This document shows positions 14,027 to 28,200 of a stretch of DNA of 64,000 bases, piece by piece. The DNA comes from Heterodera schachtii (taxonomy: Eukaryota; Nematoda; Chromadorea; Rhabditida; Heteroderidae). The first letter of the stretch is position 1. Each line of letters opens with the position of its first letter. The stretch spans positions 3,613,154 through 3,677,153 of the forward strand of contig SIJG01000003.1 of NCBI GenBank assembly GCA_023374025.1. Reading direction: 5' to 3'. The notes beneath the pieces were generated by a model, which made no database searches, had not been told where the DNA came from, and saw only the letters and a list, made by a program, of their open reading frames with translations. Position numbers and translations under genes: made by a program.

Positions 14027-15872
14027 TAATCATTACCCTCATTCCATTTTTGGGGGTACCTGATCTCGAATCTCACACCTATTTGACCAATTTCTAATCC
14101 CTAACCCGAACTCGAACAAAAGTCGAAAATTCGAATTTTTCGGTTTATCATTTTTTTTTAATTCAATTTACGTTTGAAGTCGGAAATAGTCAAAAGAGTA
14201 GGGACCCCAAAACCCATGAATTATTTTTCAAAATCAACTGGGCTAATTTTTTTGCAACAATTGTTTTGCAATTCTTTTTTTTCTTTTTTCGAAGATTACC
14301 CTCATTTTTCAATTTACTGTTTGAATTATTTTTTTTAATATTTAAATTCAAAATTCTTATTTTTCAATAAAATAAATAAATCCCACCCAAAAATGTAATA
14401 ATACAACTAATCACCACCACTAATCATGGCAACCTCGCCTCGCCTTCCATTGCATTTTTCCCCGTCACACATTTCCCTCCCCGCCGATTGCTTGGCGAGT
14501 GTTAAGCACCCACCACCAACCACAAGGTCAAATCGTCATCAAATGTGTATTATTTATTTATTTATTCGTTAGTTTCCATTTGACTGTTTGTTCTATGGAA
14601 ATTTTATGTTTTGTGTTTCAGTACGGCAACAAATTCTTTTTCATTAAATTTAAATTTGTAGCCAAAATTATCTTTTGAAAATTTAAAAAAAATTATTTTT
14701 AGCCAAACTAATTTTTCGTTTCTTTTTTGTTTGTCTTTCCATTTTTAATTTATTTCCAAAAAGGGGTCCTAGGGCGTTTCCTAAATCCACCAGCAGCAAG
14801 GGGGGGCGGTAAAAATGAAAAAATTAATAATCCACTGTATTTATCAACCAAATTAAACATTACATCAGAATATTCTCTAATAATTTGGTTACAAAAAATT
14901 TGTATTTTAAAAAAATGAAAAAAAATTATTTATTTAACGTTATTTAATTTGGTTTGAGATTTCTTTTAAGTTTTATTTCAGTTTTGTTTCAAATTTAATG
15001 ACTTTATCAGCTTTTTAGAGAATATATAACAATATGTATAATATATTTAATTTGTTTATTTTCGACCAAAAACATAATGATAATTTTATGAATTTGGTTT
15101 ACCATAATTATATCAAGCATTTTAAATTTCAAATGCTTTTTTTTTTGTCTTTTTTAAATCCGAATTTATCAGCTTTTGCCAGCTCTCCTCCCACTCCCAA
15201 AATTTATGTCATCAAATTATGACAAAATTAGAGTTTTACAAATATATTTATTTTAAAATCGAATTGCGTCGGCGGTGAAACAAATTCATCTGCTGCTTTC
15301 CCTCCACCTCTTTCTTCTCTCTCATTACCTCAACCAACAAAAAGCCGCCCCCGCCTTCAGATGCTTCATCTTCTGCTCTGATGGTCGCTCATTTTGTGTG
15401 CAATTTTAGGTCGTATTTATTTTTTTTCTCATTTTTCAGAATTCCCCCTCATTTATTTGTATTTGACGGAATGCCACAATGTTTTTGGCGAAAATAAAAA
15501 ATGTAAGCGGAAAAAATATAAGAGAACAAAGAAAGTGAGGGGCATAACAAATTATGTGTTTCGGCTACTTCTAATAGCGTTAAATTAGAACGTCATAATT
15601 GTCACTTTTGAAAGAAATAATCTTTTTAATGGTTTAAAAAAAGAAAATTTGGCCACCTAATAATTAAATTTCTATTCAATAAAATTTTACCATTTTATTC
15701 AATAAATATTAACAGAATAAAACGGAACAATTTTAAATGGAATTATTAAAAGCAAATGGCCGATAATTATTTTATTCTAAAGCGTTCCTAATAAAATTTA
15801 GCAGCATTTAAATTCAATGGAATGTATTAATGTATATTAATTATTTTAGCTGGCACACCTGTTGCTGATGAA

Positions 15873-16208
15873 TAGGGACCGGCTTTTGAAGCATTCCTTA
15901 ATTTTTGCTAACTTTGGGCGAGATAAGAAGCATTGAAAAACGCATTTCTAAACTGTTTGGGGCTTTTTTACCTTATTTGAAATTGGTTTTATTTTATCTG
16001 TTATTTAAAAAGAAAATTTCGGCATTTTTATTTGATTCTCATCAAAAAAAGACAACAAAATGCGAAAATTTTATATTTATTTCTCGGCTTTAGTACTTAA
16101 TTCGATATTTTTACGCTTATTTCATGCTTAATTAAATTAAGGAGTTTTTGTTGCTTAATTAAGTGCTTAATTATCTCTCTTTTTTTTTGTTTAAAAGTCC
16201 GATCCCTA
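15873..16208. mobile_element. Non-autonomous hAT-like element
   Basis: Flanks CTGATGAA (15865-15872) and CCGATGAA (16209-16216) differ at one of eight bases. Ends are TAGGGACCGGCTTTTGAA and TTTAAAAGTCCGATCCCTA, inverted with mismatches. The right half repeats GCTTAATTA/GTACTTAATT. The 62-codon open frame inside shows nothing recognisable. Confidence 0.7.
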
Positions 16209-16216
16209 CCGATGAA

Positions 16217-19200
16217 TGCCAAATGATAATTAAATGACAACCTTTTCACATAATCACTAATTTTTGCCAAATGTTGTGTTACTATTTAAGACCCTAATGG
16301 CCCTAATTTATGAAATGTTCCCTTCAAAATAATATTTTCCATTGCAATTTTTCCATTATATTAATTTTTTCGTGCGATTACATAAATTTTAATTTGGTTA
16401 TTAAATTTAATAAATCATTTTATGATTCAAACTACGAACCAAAAATTTGTAGTTTCTTTTCTTTTCCCATCGTCATTTTCCATTTTTAAGAATTGAGCAA
16501 ATAAATGAACGCACCACAGAGAATTTTAATTGACCTTGAAAATTGTAATTAATATATAGAGAGAATCATTTGATTTGGCTGGGGGTGAGGGAGGGCACCA
16601 CCGCCACTCTCTGCCTGAGAGGCGGCTAATTAGGTAATTAATTTGAAGACCAAAAATTTAAATGACCGATAGACTGCTGATTACTGTAAATGATAATAAA
16701 ATATGGGATTCTGTACTGCAATAGGCTTCGCTGGTTTTTCTTAATGTTTTAGAAATAAATTTTTTGCCTTTTTGAAGCTTTTGCAAATTGTATAATTTTT
16801 TGTAATACATATTAGTCTCCCCCTTAATTCAAGGAAAATATGAATTATTCATGCTTTATCATTAACCGTAAGAGAATAAAAATCCTAAGATGCAACGCAA
16901 TTTAAGTAGTTAAAGAGACCGGTCTTTAACTACTCATTTATTTATTTATTTTTTTAAAATGCCAAAAATTATTGCGAAATAATTTGTCGGCAGCCCTCAA
17001 AATGTCGAGACAGCGACGAGTGTTTGCTGAACAAATCCTCCTCCACTTTTTTTTTTGTTTATTCTAAGTGAATTTTTGATGATTTGCCCCCCCCCCCCCA
17101 CAAAAAAAATCCATTTTTATGGCCAAGCATTTTTCGGACCCCTCCCCCCGTGGCTTCGCATTTTTATTTGCTAAAGAATAAAAAAGCGAAAAAATTCTTT
17201 TTGTTTTATTTTATTTACGTCGAATTTTTTTCGAGAGAGTGAAATTTTGCATTGGCTGAGCAAACAAAGCGAAAATTCAATGGACAAAGGGGCAAAATGA
17301 GCTGTGCAAATTTCGTTTGTTTGAAAAAAAATTTTTGTTTGGAAAATGTCATTTTATAATGACAATTATTTCATTTCCAAATGTCAGTTCATTTGCACTT
17401 TCTGTGTTTAAAAAGCTTGAACAAATGAAAAAAAAGCAAAATTTTAACTCATAAAATTATTGGATTTAATTTTTCATTTTCAAACCAATTTAAAATTTGT
17501 GAAAATAAAATGGAACATTTTTTATTATAATCTACAAATTTTTGCAATTAATTAAAACTCATATTATTTCCTCTCTTTTAATCATTTTGCTACATTTTTG
17601 TACCTATTTCAAAATATTACGATTATCAAAAAATGTGCACATGAAAATTTATTTCATCCAATGATAAGGCCCTCCGCCGTTTTTCTGCTGATAATTTTTA
17701 TTGCATTTTTGTGTCATTCTTTGGTTGGTTCTTCATTTTTTAATTTTATTTTTATTATTTTTTTTACATTTTTTGCGATTTTTAATTGTTTAAAAATGTC
17801 ATAAGATATTTTACAAAGGCAGAATGGTAGTTACCTTTTAAACAAACAAATTAACTAATTAATTAGTTAATTATGTTTTTGTTATAATAAAAATCATTCC
17901 AAATTTTTTAATTAATATTTTTTCTTATTTCCCTTAACATATTTTCAACTTTCACCCCCACCCCTTACTTATGCCTAAGCTTTTTTTCATCAACATTTAA
18001 TGTTAATTATAAAAATCCGTCCGTTTAATCAAAAAATATTTATTTGCATAATCGGCTCTTCTCTAATGATGATGATGATGATAATTCTGTTGTTTTGTGT
18101 GGTGTTTCGAATGTCATTATAACATTCATTCATTTTGCTTAATCTGTCTCTCCGCATCATTTTTCGTTTTTCTCCCCCGGGGGCTTTTATTTAATTTATT
18201 CAAATTTCCGTGCCCATTAAAAAAGAAAGTGCCCATCGCGTGATTTGCATAGTAAACAACATTATTCTTCTCTTTTTTTTTGCTATGTTCTCCAAAACGC
18301 CACACCTTCACATTTATAGAAAAACCCAAATGCTTTTGCAAAAGCATCGAAAATTGATAAGAATGGCAAAAAAAATATAGGAACATTTTTATCACAAAAT
18401 TTTCCTGTGCTTTTCCACCAACCCTAACAATAAAATGCTAATGGTCTATTATGCATCATTAATTTGTTTTTATATTTTAATTATTTTATTCCTAAATACC
18501 TTATTATTTGTTTTTTACTTTTCAAAAAAGAATATCATTTTAAAATAATCGAATTTTAAATATATTTTTAATTAAACCTTAAAATTTTTGGCTATTTTTA
18601 AAAAGATAAGCAATTAAAATCAATTTTTTTCATAAATATTTTCTTTTAATTTTATTTTAATTGTTTTAAAATAATCACACATTTTAAATCCATTTTTTAA
18701 AATAAAAACGTTAAAATGTTTGGTTTCTGTTTAAAAAATGAATAAATTTAAATCATATTTTTAAATTTTTTTTAGGTATTTTGGTCTTTTAAACCTCCAA
18801 AAATATTTTTAATATCTTCTTATTTCAAACAATATTCCTAATTCATTTTTTTACTTTTAAATATGTTTATTCTTTTTTATGCAATTTTACAACTAACGCG
18901 TCAAACATTCGAATTTTTAATTATTTCTCACATTTTTAATGTCCTTTTAGATTATCGTAATTATAAGTGTATTAATCCCCACTACAAATTGTTTATTGCG
19001 AATTAGTTTTTTTAATCCCCCTCCCCTAAAATTTAATCCCTTCCTCAAGGAAATCTTTCCAAAAAGTCTGTCCGGCGTTTTTAATGACTTTTTTTAAATT
19101 CATTTCTCTTTAATAAGAAGCAATTTGTTCACATCGTTTCTCATTTTCACATAATCCTCTCCCCATAAATATATGTGCAAAATGTCCAACCAAAATAATA

Positions 19201-22200
19201 TTAAATCCCCAAAAAAAGTTGTGGTAAATAATCCAACGGTCGGGAATGGTGATTAATCACTCTCGAGAATTTCGCGCACTGGGATTAATGGGGGGAAAAG
19301 GGGGAAGCATGGGGATTAATGCCTTCCGGGCAAGACAATTAACGGATTGGTGACGCTTTAAGCATCGGTCGGGGCGGGGGGGGGGGGGGGAGGCGACGGC
19401 ACCACCATAGCCGCTTAACATGCACTCTCTCCATTTTCACAAAACAACAAAAATATTCTAAGGGTGGCATTTGGCGCGACTAAATCCGCCGGTGTGCCTG
19501 CTTAATCATCAATTTCAAAAAAATTTTAATCCGACGACCGTACACTTTTGACGCCGGATTTTGAGTACCAAATCCCCACCTGATTGACAGCATTTTTTAA
19601 ATTTTTTGTTGCGATATGACTTAATGAAATGATGCTGTTTCAAGACAGGATATATTATTCTCGCCATAAACTGCTCTTATTTTCCAATTTGCGAAATATT
19701 TAAATCCCTCCCATCGTCAAAATTATCATCGGATTTTTGAGTAAGTATTTCAATTGTTTGTTTGTTTTTTGCCTAATAAGCGTCAAATTTCGTAAATATA
19801 TTTTTATTTAAGAATTTTTTCCTTTTTATCTTTTTTCCAATAAAATCCCGTTCCTTTTTCAGTTAAAAAGAAAAAATTAATTAATTAATTGTCCCTCCCA
19901 AATTCGAAAGTGGTGTCAAAAGGCATTATTATCCAATTAACTGGTGATGCCTCAGTCAATGAATGATAATGGCCCATTAACAAAAAGTGTCTCATCACAA
20001 ATTCACTGTTTAATATGCGAGTGAATGACTCTTCTTCTCCTCATCTTCCATCTCTTTCTCACTCAAATTTATTTGTACGGCCGAAAATTATTTTTGGGCC
20101 CTCCCTGCCACCTTCTCTCTCTCCCATTAATCTCCGGCGGAGACCATTTATTTGTGTGGGCAATTTGCGTCGAGAATCTCGAAAATATTTAAAAAAGTAA
20201 ATTTGAGGGCGCAGTACGAAGGGGAAAAAATTACACCCATTCGCCGGGGGCATTTTTGCAGTTTTGCCAAAATTAATTTTGTTGTAAGGACTTTTTTAAA
20301 CTTAGCCGACTCCGCGCAGATCTCAAGATACATTTTTCTGTCCTGCTGTACAATAATACATTCTTTTTGAATGGACTGGTCACAACGGGAAATTCAGTCC
20401 CATGTCGCCTTAATGAGGTACAAATTTTGTTTTGGAATTAGCCGCTTTTCCAATTCCAATTTCTCTCCGCTCAATTTTTTTTGAGTCCGGCACTCATATG
20501 GACGAAATAACTTCTTAATACTAAAATTTCCTACTTTTTGTTTAATAAAAATTAATTTTTTGGTTAGAAAATTGACGCTCCTTTGGTTGAATAGCGTCCA
20601 AATCAGTCCAGCAGGCTGTACATTTATTAAAGTTAAAATCATTAAATTCTTTAATTACACTTCATTCACTTCCATTGCTCTCCCCCCCCCCTCGTCCATT
20701 TGCACGTATTATTATTACGCAATGGACGAGAGAAAGAGAAAAAAAGAGTCAAACATTGAAATTTCTATTTTCTACCTTAAATTTTCACTGCTGTAAGATT
20801 AAAAGAAGGTGGGTAGAGAAGGGGGAGGATTTTTGGGCAAAATACGGAGGATGATGGGAATGGATGGGAAGAGATGGGAAGGAAGGGATACCTTCCGTCC
20901 TCGTCGTCGTTAGGGTGTAAAATTCATTCAGAAATTTTTGAAAATCCGGTTCATCATCAATTCATGGTCACGTCAGCCCATCATGCCCAATTCCTCCCCC
21001 CCACCGCCCCCCTCCCACACAAAACAGCCCAAACTATACAAAAATGATGATCACATCTCAAAATTTCAATCTCACGGAATCTGCACCACCACCACCACCA
21101 TCATTATCATCATCATCAGCACAATTGCACGCCCCGGGGGAGGGACAAAGTGTAATATAATGTTTAAAAATTTTGTAGCGAAAATGGCCGATATTTAAGA
21201 GGTGGGAGGGAGTAATACGACGACGACAACGGCGACGTAAAAAGGAGATTTTTGTGTGTTTGGTGTAACATTTTCGCCATCATATCAATTATTATCATCA
21301 TCTTCATAATCATAATCCTCATTAGCAGCATCATTAGGCGTTGGCATGGTCATGCCTATTAGCAGCGTCATGGTGGGCATGCTAATTAGGCTTGCCGACA
21401 ACAAAAGGCACCGACCGACCATTGATGAGCTCAAGCAATGGCACGACTTTTATTATATGTGCACAATTTTTTGACCTTTCCGGATGGGTGGACAGAAAAA
21501 CTATTTTTGGTGGGCACAAAAATATTTTTTGTTTACGATACACTTATGGTTGTGGTAATAATAATAAAGTACTGGTACAAAACGGTCCGTACTTTTACTA
21601 ATTAGCCAAAAAAATTTCTTTTCTTTTTCTTGGAAAAATGGTGGGAAAATTTGAGAGGAGCATATTTTGTCGAGAATTGGTTATTAGAATTTATTTTTTC
21701 CAGATTGCGTTTCATCTTTTTTTCTAATTTTCTTATAATTTTCCACTTTTCATTTATAATAAAAATTTAATTAATTCTATTTTATTTTCTAATTTTTTCT
21801 TTTGCTTAAAAATGTATTGTTTTATTTTATCTTTTTTATTTTTGAATATATGAAATTAAAAACTTTTTTTTCTTTTAAAAATTTATGCCATATTTATTGG
21901 AACACATACCATTAAATACCTCCCTTTGAATTGGAAACAGGGACGGGCGAAACTTGGGCTTTGGCTTCGAAAACTTCGGGTTTTTAAGCCCCAATCTTTG
22001 AGCTTCGGTGTCGGGTAAATTCCACAAAGCTTCGTGAAAAATACATTCCCTAAAGATCGAATGTGAAAAACATATCCTAATTATGGGCTCAAGAACTAAA
22101 AATTATCCTTTTTTCTAATTCTAAAGTTTCGAAAAAATTTTGCTTAAATTTTATTAACAAATCACAACTAAATTTCAAACATTTCACCGGCGGCGCCGGT

Positions 22201-25149
22201 ATTTCCGGAACCCTATTTTTCCCTAGGAATTTTTAAAAAAAAAGCCGCCGCAAAAAAAAAAAAAATTAATAACAATTGGTTGAAATTGGTTAAATATATT
22301 TAATTTGTTATCCAAATAACACAAAATTAGCAATTTTTGTTAATTCTTTCAAGAAAAATGGCCTAAATTTCAAAGGCATTGAAAATAGAAAAACAATGGA
22401 TTCTCAATGGTTTTATAAAATATTCCTGGGACACAGTAATTGCTTCCTTTATTTTTGTAATTTTCTTTTATTTTTTTCATTTTTATTGTTTTTTTTTAAT
22501 TTTGGCACAATCTTTTGGTCTCTCTCCTCCCACAAATTAATTCTCTCCCATAAATTACTTCGCTAAATTTGCTCACTGTCAGCACAGCATGACCTTCCCA
22601 AAATTGTGCGCATTACACCGTAAATATTCGCCATAGAAATTAATTTTCTTACACAACAACACCCGAAAATGAAATAATAAAATGAATGAAATTTATTAAT
22701 GAATGAAGAATGTACTTGACTGAACAAAAAATGTAATTTTTAAAATAAATGCCAAATTTAAACCCTTAAGGGCTTCTTATTTTGTTGGAAATTAATTCTC
22801 ATAAATTTTTTGTTGGGAATAACCCAATCCGTTAATTAAAATCATTTGTTATAATTAAAACAAGTAAATGGCTGGAAACATCTTTCTAATATTTTTCCAC
22901 AATTAATTCTGTACAATTTACTGAGATAATTTTTAAAAATATAAATCACCCAAAGATTTATTTTATTCCTTCTGACCGAGAACGGAAAATTCTCACCCTG
23001 ACAAAAAGAAATTAATTAACTAATGATAATTAATGTGCTCCGCATAGAATTGACAGGCGCGCCAAATTAATCAAATTGTGACAGCCGATCAAAACATCAC
23101 TAAAAATAATGGGGAAAATATTTGTTTGCGTTGGTTGATCCAATGTCATCACATTTTGTGTGATGGAGCTGACCTTCAGTTTGAAATTTTTTGCTAAATT
23201 TACGAAATTCTCAATCACAGAAAATAATTTTATAAAAGCATTAATTTTGCGGGGGTCAACCGATGACAATTTTAAAAATTAAAAAAAACATTTTATATTT
23301 ATCATTTCCAAACTTTTGACGTAATAGAGATAAAATAAATTATTAAATTTATCATAGTAATTTTAAAAAAAAAGAAATTTCGTAATGCCATATTTGAAAA
23401 AAAAAACAATTAATTAATGTCACTTTCGCGTTTTAACAACCTTTAATAACGTTTTTATTCCCTTCTGACGTCAAGTGCACATTTCTTTCCCACCAATTGG
23501 CCATAAAATCTGTTTTTATGAAAGGTAAATTTACCGATTTGGCCATTCTAATTAAAATTAAAGTATTATTTTTTCCATTTTTCATTTTTGGCCCTAAATT
23601 CCTCTCCATTTCATTGGTCCCATGACTAAAATTATTATTTTTTGTTTTCTTTTTCGGTTGAACCGAGCACAATTCTTTATCATTCACAGAACGAGATATG
23701 ATCATTATTAAAATAATTTTATAAAAAATTAGTTTTATTATCACTTTTTTAAAATTGCCTTTATAATTACGCAAAAATCAGATAAAAGTGAATTTTAGTT
23801 TCTTAACTAACTAATAATATTTAATTGTTTTTTTTGAATAAAATAACACATTAATTCGGTAATTCTCCCGTAGATAAAATCGGATTAATTAATCAAAAAC
23901 TTCACTCATGATCAAAATTTATTGCCTATTTATTTGTTTTTTTTTTTGTTTTTGTAGAAAACATTTTTAAAAAAGACTAAATTTTATTCCAAATTTTTTG
24001 TTATTTTTAAAATTTCAAAAAAATAAATAAAATTAAAAAAACAAATTCGTTTAATTCCCCTAAATATATATTTTTCTTTTGTTTTTGAATAAAACAAAAA
24101 TAGATGATTTGATCATTGGTCTTTCTGCACATGCCAAATGCATCAGAATTGGTCACATGTGCAAAAATGTGATACATCTGTGCCGATTAACTGCGGCTTA
24201 TTCAGCACTCAAGCACAGTTTAACTTAAATCCATGCCAAACACTTTGGCTTAATTACCTTCCCCCAGTTATCTAAATTGTTTTTCAATAAAATAATTAAA
24301 ATAATTTTTGAGGCTTAAAAAATAGATTATGCCACCCGAGTTCTATTTGGCAACAACACCATACACAAAACTGGCTTAATAGGTTGTTGATATTTTCAAC
24401 GCGGAGTTCGTTGATGAAGCCACCGGCACATAAATCCCCCTTTTAATCCCCCGCCCGTTGTCCTTTCTTATGACAGACATCGGCACATCCCCGGTGCCGG
24501 GCGCTATGTAAAATTGTTTCAAAAAACGGCAAATCGCCTAAGGCGCCACTGAAGTACGCAAATTGATGACCTTTTATACCCTCAAAAATCCCTTGCTAAT
24601 CCTTTTTATGGCACGGAAAATGCCGCCGACAACTTTTGTTTATCCAAATAGAAATATTTGTTATCCTTTGCCAATTTTAATTCCAGAAATTTTTATTTTT
24701 AGGAAAATCCCTTTAAATTCCCAGCGGAATTTCGAGATTTTTCTTTTTTTAGTTCCGCAATTTTATTTGAAAGTCAAATCACCATGGAAATTAGCAAACA
24801 TTGAGCTTTTTTGTCATAAAATTTTGTATATGAATTTAAAAGTACCATTTCTTATGCTTCTCATCTGTTTGTATTCGTCTCGTTTTTCCGAATGGGTAAT
24901 TCCATCGGCGTTAAAAATATTTCTATTTTATTATCTTTTTTTAATTTCCATTTAATTGAATTTTATTTAATTTATAAAATTCTTTTTTTTTCATTTAGAA
25001 ATCAATGGTGGTTGAATGATTCGTAGCAGAGGAACTATTTAATTGCTTTTAAATTATTAATTATTTTTCGTCACCAATTAATTAATTAATTAATTCTCCG
25101 CCAACTTTTTTTTTTTGCTTTCATCGACACTTTTTGTGTCATTTGGCTG
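16217..25149. other. Intergenic, upstream of gene 1, no gene seen
   Basis: AT-rich spacer with a C run (17087-17099), a G run (19376-19390), ATG-type triplet repeats near 18067 and CAT/CACC repeats near 21080. A 130-codon open frame at 24563-24955 is hydrophobic with AT-driven composition and no splice support. The 5' UTR of gene 1 probably lies within the last few hundred bases. Confidence 0.5.
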
Positions 25150-25254
25150 ATGGAAATGCCCTCCTCCATTGAGGCAATTCAAGCAATTCTTCAAAATGCA
25201 ATGCAGGCCGGCATTCCGCCGGACCAAATGCGCCACCTTATTCACCAAATGCAG
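25150..25254 (+). CDS. Gene 1 first coding exon
   Basis: It starts ATGGAAATGCCC and encodes 35 residues with a helical, non-repetitive composition (SSIEAIQAILQNAMQAG, then PPDQMRHLIHQMQ). It ends CAG before donor GTGCGG in phase 0, which matches the phase-0 acceptor at 27079. Unlike most of the protein it is not low complexity, so it may be an N-terminal interaction helix. The choice of start rests on the first ATG of this open stretch; a second ATG lies two codons later. Confidence 0.7.
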
Positions 25255-28200
25255 GTGCGGCTTAAATTAAAATTTTTGAATCGTGGGAATTTTTTTCAAT
25301 TTAATTAATTTGCCTTTCTGTAATTTTAGGTTTCTCAGAATTTTGGCTTTAATTGAAATTTCCACGCTTTTACTCGGAATTAATTACCACGGCTTTTAAT
25401 AATGTTAACCAATTAATCATACAAACACCTGCTGCTGCCAGTGGGTGCTGCTGTTTGTGATGTATTTGTTCATCGTGAGATTTTGGGGCAGCTGAAATTT
25501 GGCATTTGCGCAGATTTGATTACCATTATAAAAAACTTATTAGCCAACATTTTTTATTTAATTTAATAAAATAAAAAATAATAATAAAGAAAAATTTTTT
25601 ATTTAAGGACTAAAAACTAAATTACAAACAAAATTGAAAATATTTATTGTAGTCTCCAGACCCAAAACACACAAAACTGAAGTTTTCTTAGGTGCTGAAA
25701 ATGATAGAAAAAAAAACAAAAAAAGTCTATAGCAAAGCGTGTAAACTAATTATTGAACCGGTTCAAAATCTGAAGAAATTGGAAATGGCTTGGTTTTAAG
25801 GGTTTAATTTGCATATTGCGCTATTAACCAGCGCACACTCGACTACAGTAGGTGGGGCGAGACTCCGGGCTCCGGAACAAGTCCGCGCGTGATCCGCAGG
25901 ATAAGCTCATCAAGAGCTTTTGAATGATACCAAATATATCTGGGTTCAAGCTTTTTAAAAAAGTTATAAGTGCCACAAATTTCTCCATTTTTTAAGTTTA
26001 GAACCGGTCAAAATAAGGTTTGAACGCTTTGCCGCATTTTTTTTTTTTGGGTTTTCTATAGTTTCAGCACCTAAGAAAACCTATAAAATTTATTACTGAA
26101 AGGAAAATTATGGTAAAAAATCATTTCTCAACAACAATTTGTTATTAAATTTTTTTAAGAGATAAATTGCACAATTTTTAATTCACTTAATCTTTCTAAA
26201 AAAATTTTGTAAAATTTATTTATTTTTTTAAAAAATGTTTGGAAATGATTTCTTTTATCTTTATAATTCCAAACATTCGAAATAATTAAATAATTTCATA
26301 TATACATTTTTTGTCAAAATTTTGAGTTCCATATTCCAATAATTCCTTTATCATCAAATTTGCCCCCCCCCCCGTCTTCCAACTTCCCAACGTTCCCATT
26401 ATTTTTCCGCATTTATCAAACAAATCCCTTTTTTTTCAGTTTTTCATTTCAATTCCCATTCACATAGATATTATAATATATAATATACATTTAATTAAAA
26501 ATGTAATTTTATTATAATAAAAGCGATTTTTTGAAAAGCCATACAAAAGCATTGCCAATCCCATCAATCGAAAAGAAATTAAATTTTTTTTTTTAATAAA
26601 TATTTTTGCCACGGGGAAAGTCATTTGTTTGCACAGCTTTAAGCACTTTCATACACATACATACCATATACATTGTGTAATTATACATACAAAAGAGAAA
26701 AAGAAAATTGTTTTAATTTTGGAATGTTTGCGGTTGGCAAAATTGGGGCTGAGCATCAGCAGATGTTAATGGTGGGGTGGGGGCAAAGGAAGGCAAAATG
26801 CCAATGTTTGTTCAGCTGCTGCCACTGCTGGGCAAATATTGTAAAAACTAAAAAAAAAAAAATCTAAAATCCAACATTAATAATAATATTAATAAAATAA
26901 TAATAATAAAATTATCGACTGGCCAACTCATCCCCCCCCCCCGCACAAAATGATGATGCCGCTTTATCTCCGAAAAGATTTTTACTCCCAATCAATTAGT
27001 GCCATCATCACTATGATGATGATGATGAAAATCCAAATCTCATGACACATCATTATAATATTCAAAGCTTGCTTGTCAGGTTAACAACACGACAAATAAT
27101 AACACGGCCACCAGCATCAACGGCAGCAGTACGTCTTCCTCCTCCGCCTCGGCATCGTCCAACGCCACGGCGGCCAGCGCCGCCAACATGAACCACCACC
27201 ATCACCAGCACCATCAACAAGCAGCAGCGGGCGCAACCGCAGGGTCGGCTGGCATGGCGGGCGGCGCCGCTGGCACAGTGCCACAGCATCACCACCAACA
27301 GCAGCAGCACCACCACCACCTACTGGCTGCCGCGGCCACCTCACTGTTGGCCGTCGCCTCGGGTGCCTCGTCAACGGCAGCGACACCGACCGCAGCGACG
27401 TCCACAGCGGCGGCCGCGACCGGCGCGGGCGTTGCGCCAGGCGTTGGCACGACGTCGTCCGCGTCGGCAGCTGCAACAGCGGCGGCAGGTGTTATGGCAG
27501 CTGCTGGGTTTCAGGTGAGCAAACAAACCCACACACACAAATGGGACGGTGGGCGGGCAGAAGGCAATGAAAATGCCCTCCCCCCTGGCGATGAAGCGGC
27601 TGTCAATTTGATGACTGACAAATTGGGGTGGTGGTGGCACCAAGCAATTAGCATTAAATATCACGACGATGATGAATTACACACACACATTGGCTGGCCC
27701 TCCTCCCAATTTGGAATGTGAGTGTAAACAGTTGGTGGCTGTAATCTTTATTCAGCAATTCTTTCCCCCTATTCTCGATAATTTATTTTCCTTTTATCTT
27801 TCCCATTATCTTCCCAATTATATTTTCTATTTTTCTTCCATACTCTCTCTATCTCTACCCTCTCTCTCTCCACCTCACTCTCTCTCTGATTTCACGTCTC
27901 TCGTGTTCACACGATCTCTCGTTGTCAAATCACTTTTGAAAATTTTTTCTTATTCTCTCTCTCGTCCTATAAATATTTTTCGTTCATTTTTTATGCTTAA
28001 TCTTTTTGTCTTTCTTTCGCTCTCTTCCATCCTCACGCTATTTCAGCATTCACCGCGTCACTCTTCCCACTCTCTTATGAACCCGTGTTCTTTTCTGGAT
28101 TTTAAAGGGTCGCGTGCCGAATGTACAGTTATGCAAACAAAGGCGCAAGATTTTATTCTGCCATTCAAACATATCTATAGCCTCCTTTCTGCTGAGCATT

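Noticed and set aside
23030..23774. Two neighbouring minus-strand frames (79 and 113 codons) that might form a small secreted-protein gene
   Set aside because: Neither begins with ATG, and no acceptor joins them in frame.
24563..24955. 130-codon hydrophobic open frame upstream of gene 1
   Set aside because: Composition follows AT content, no domain, no splice logic connecting it to gene 1.
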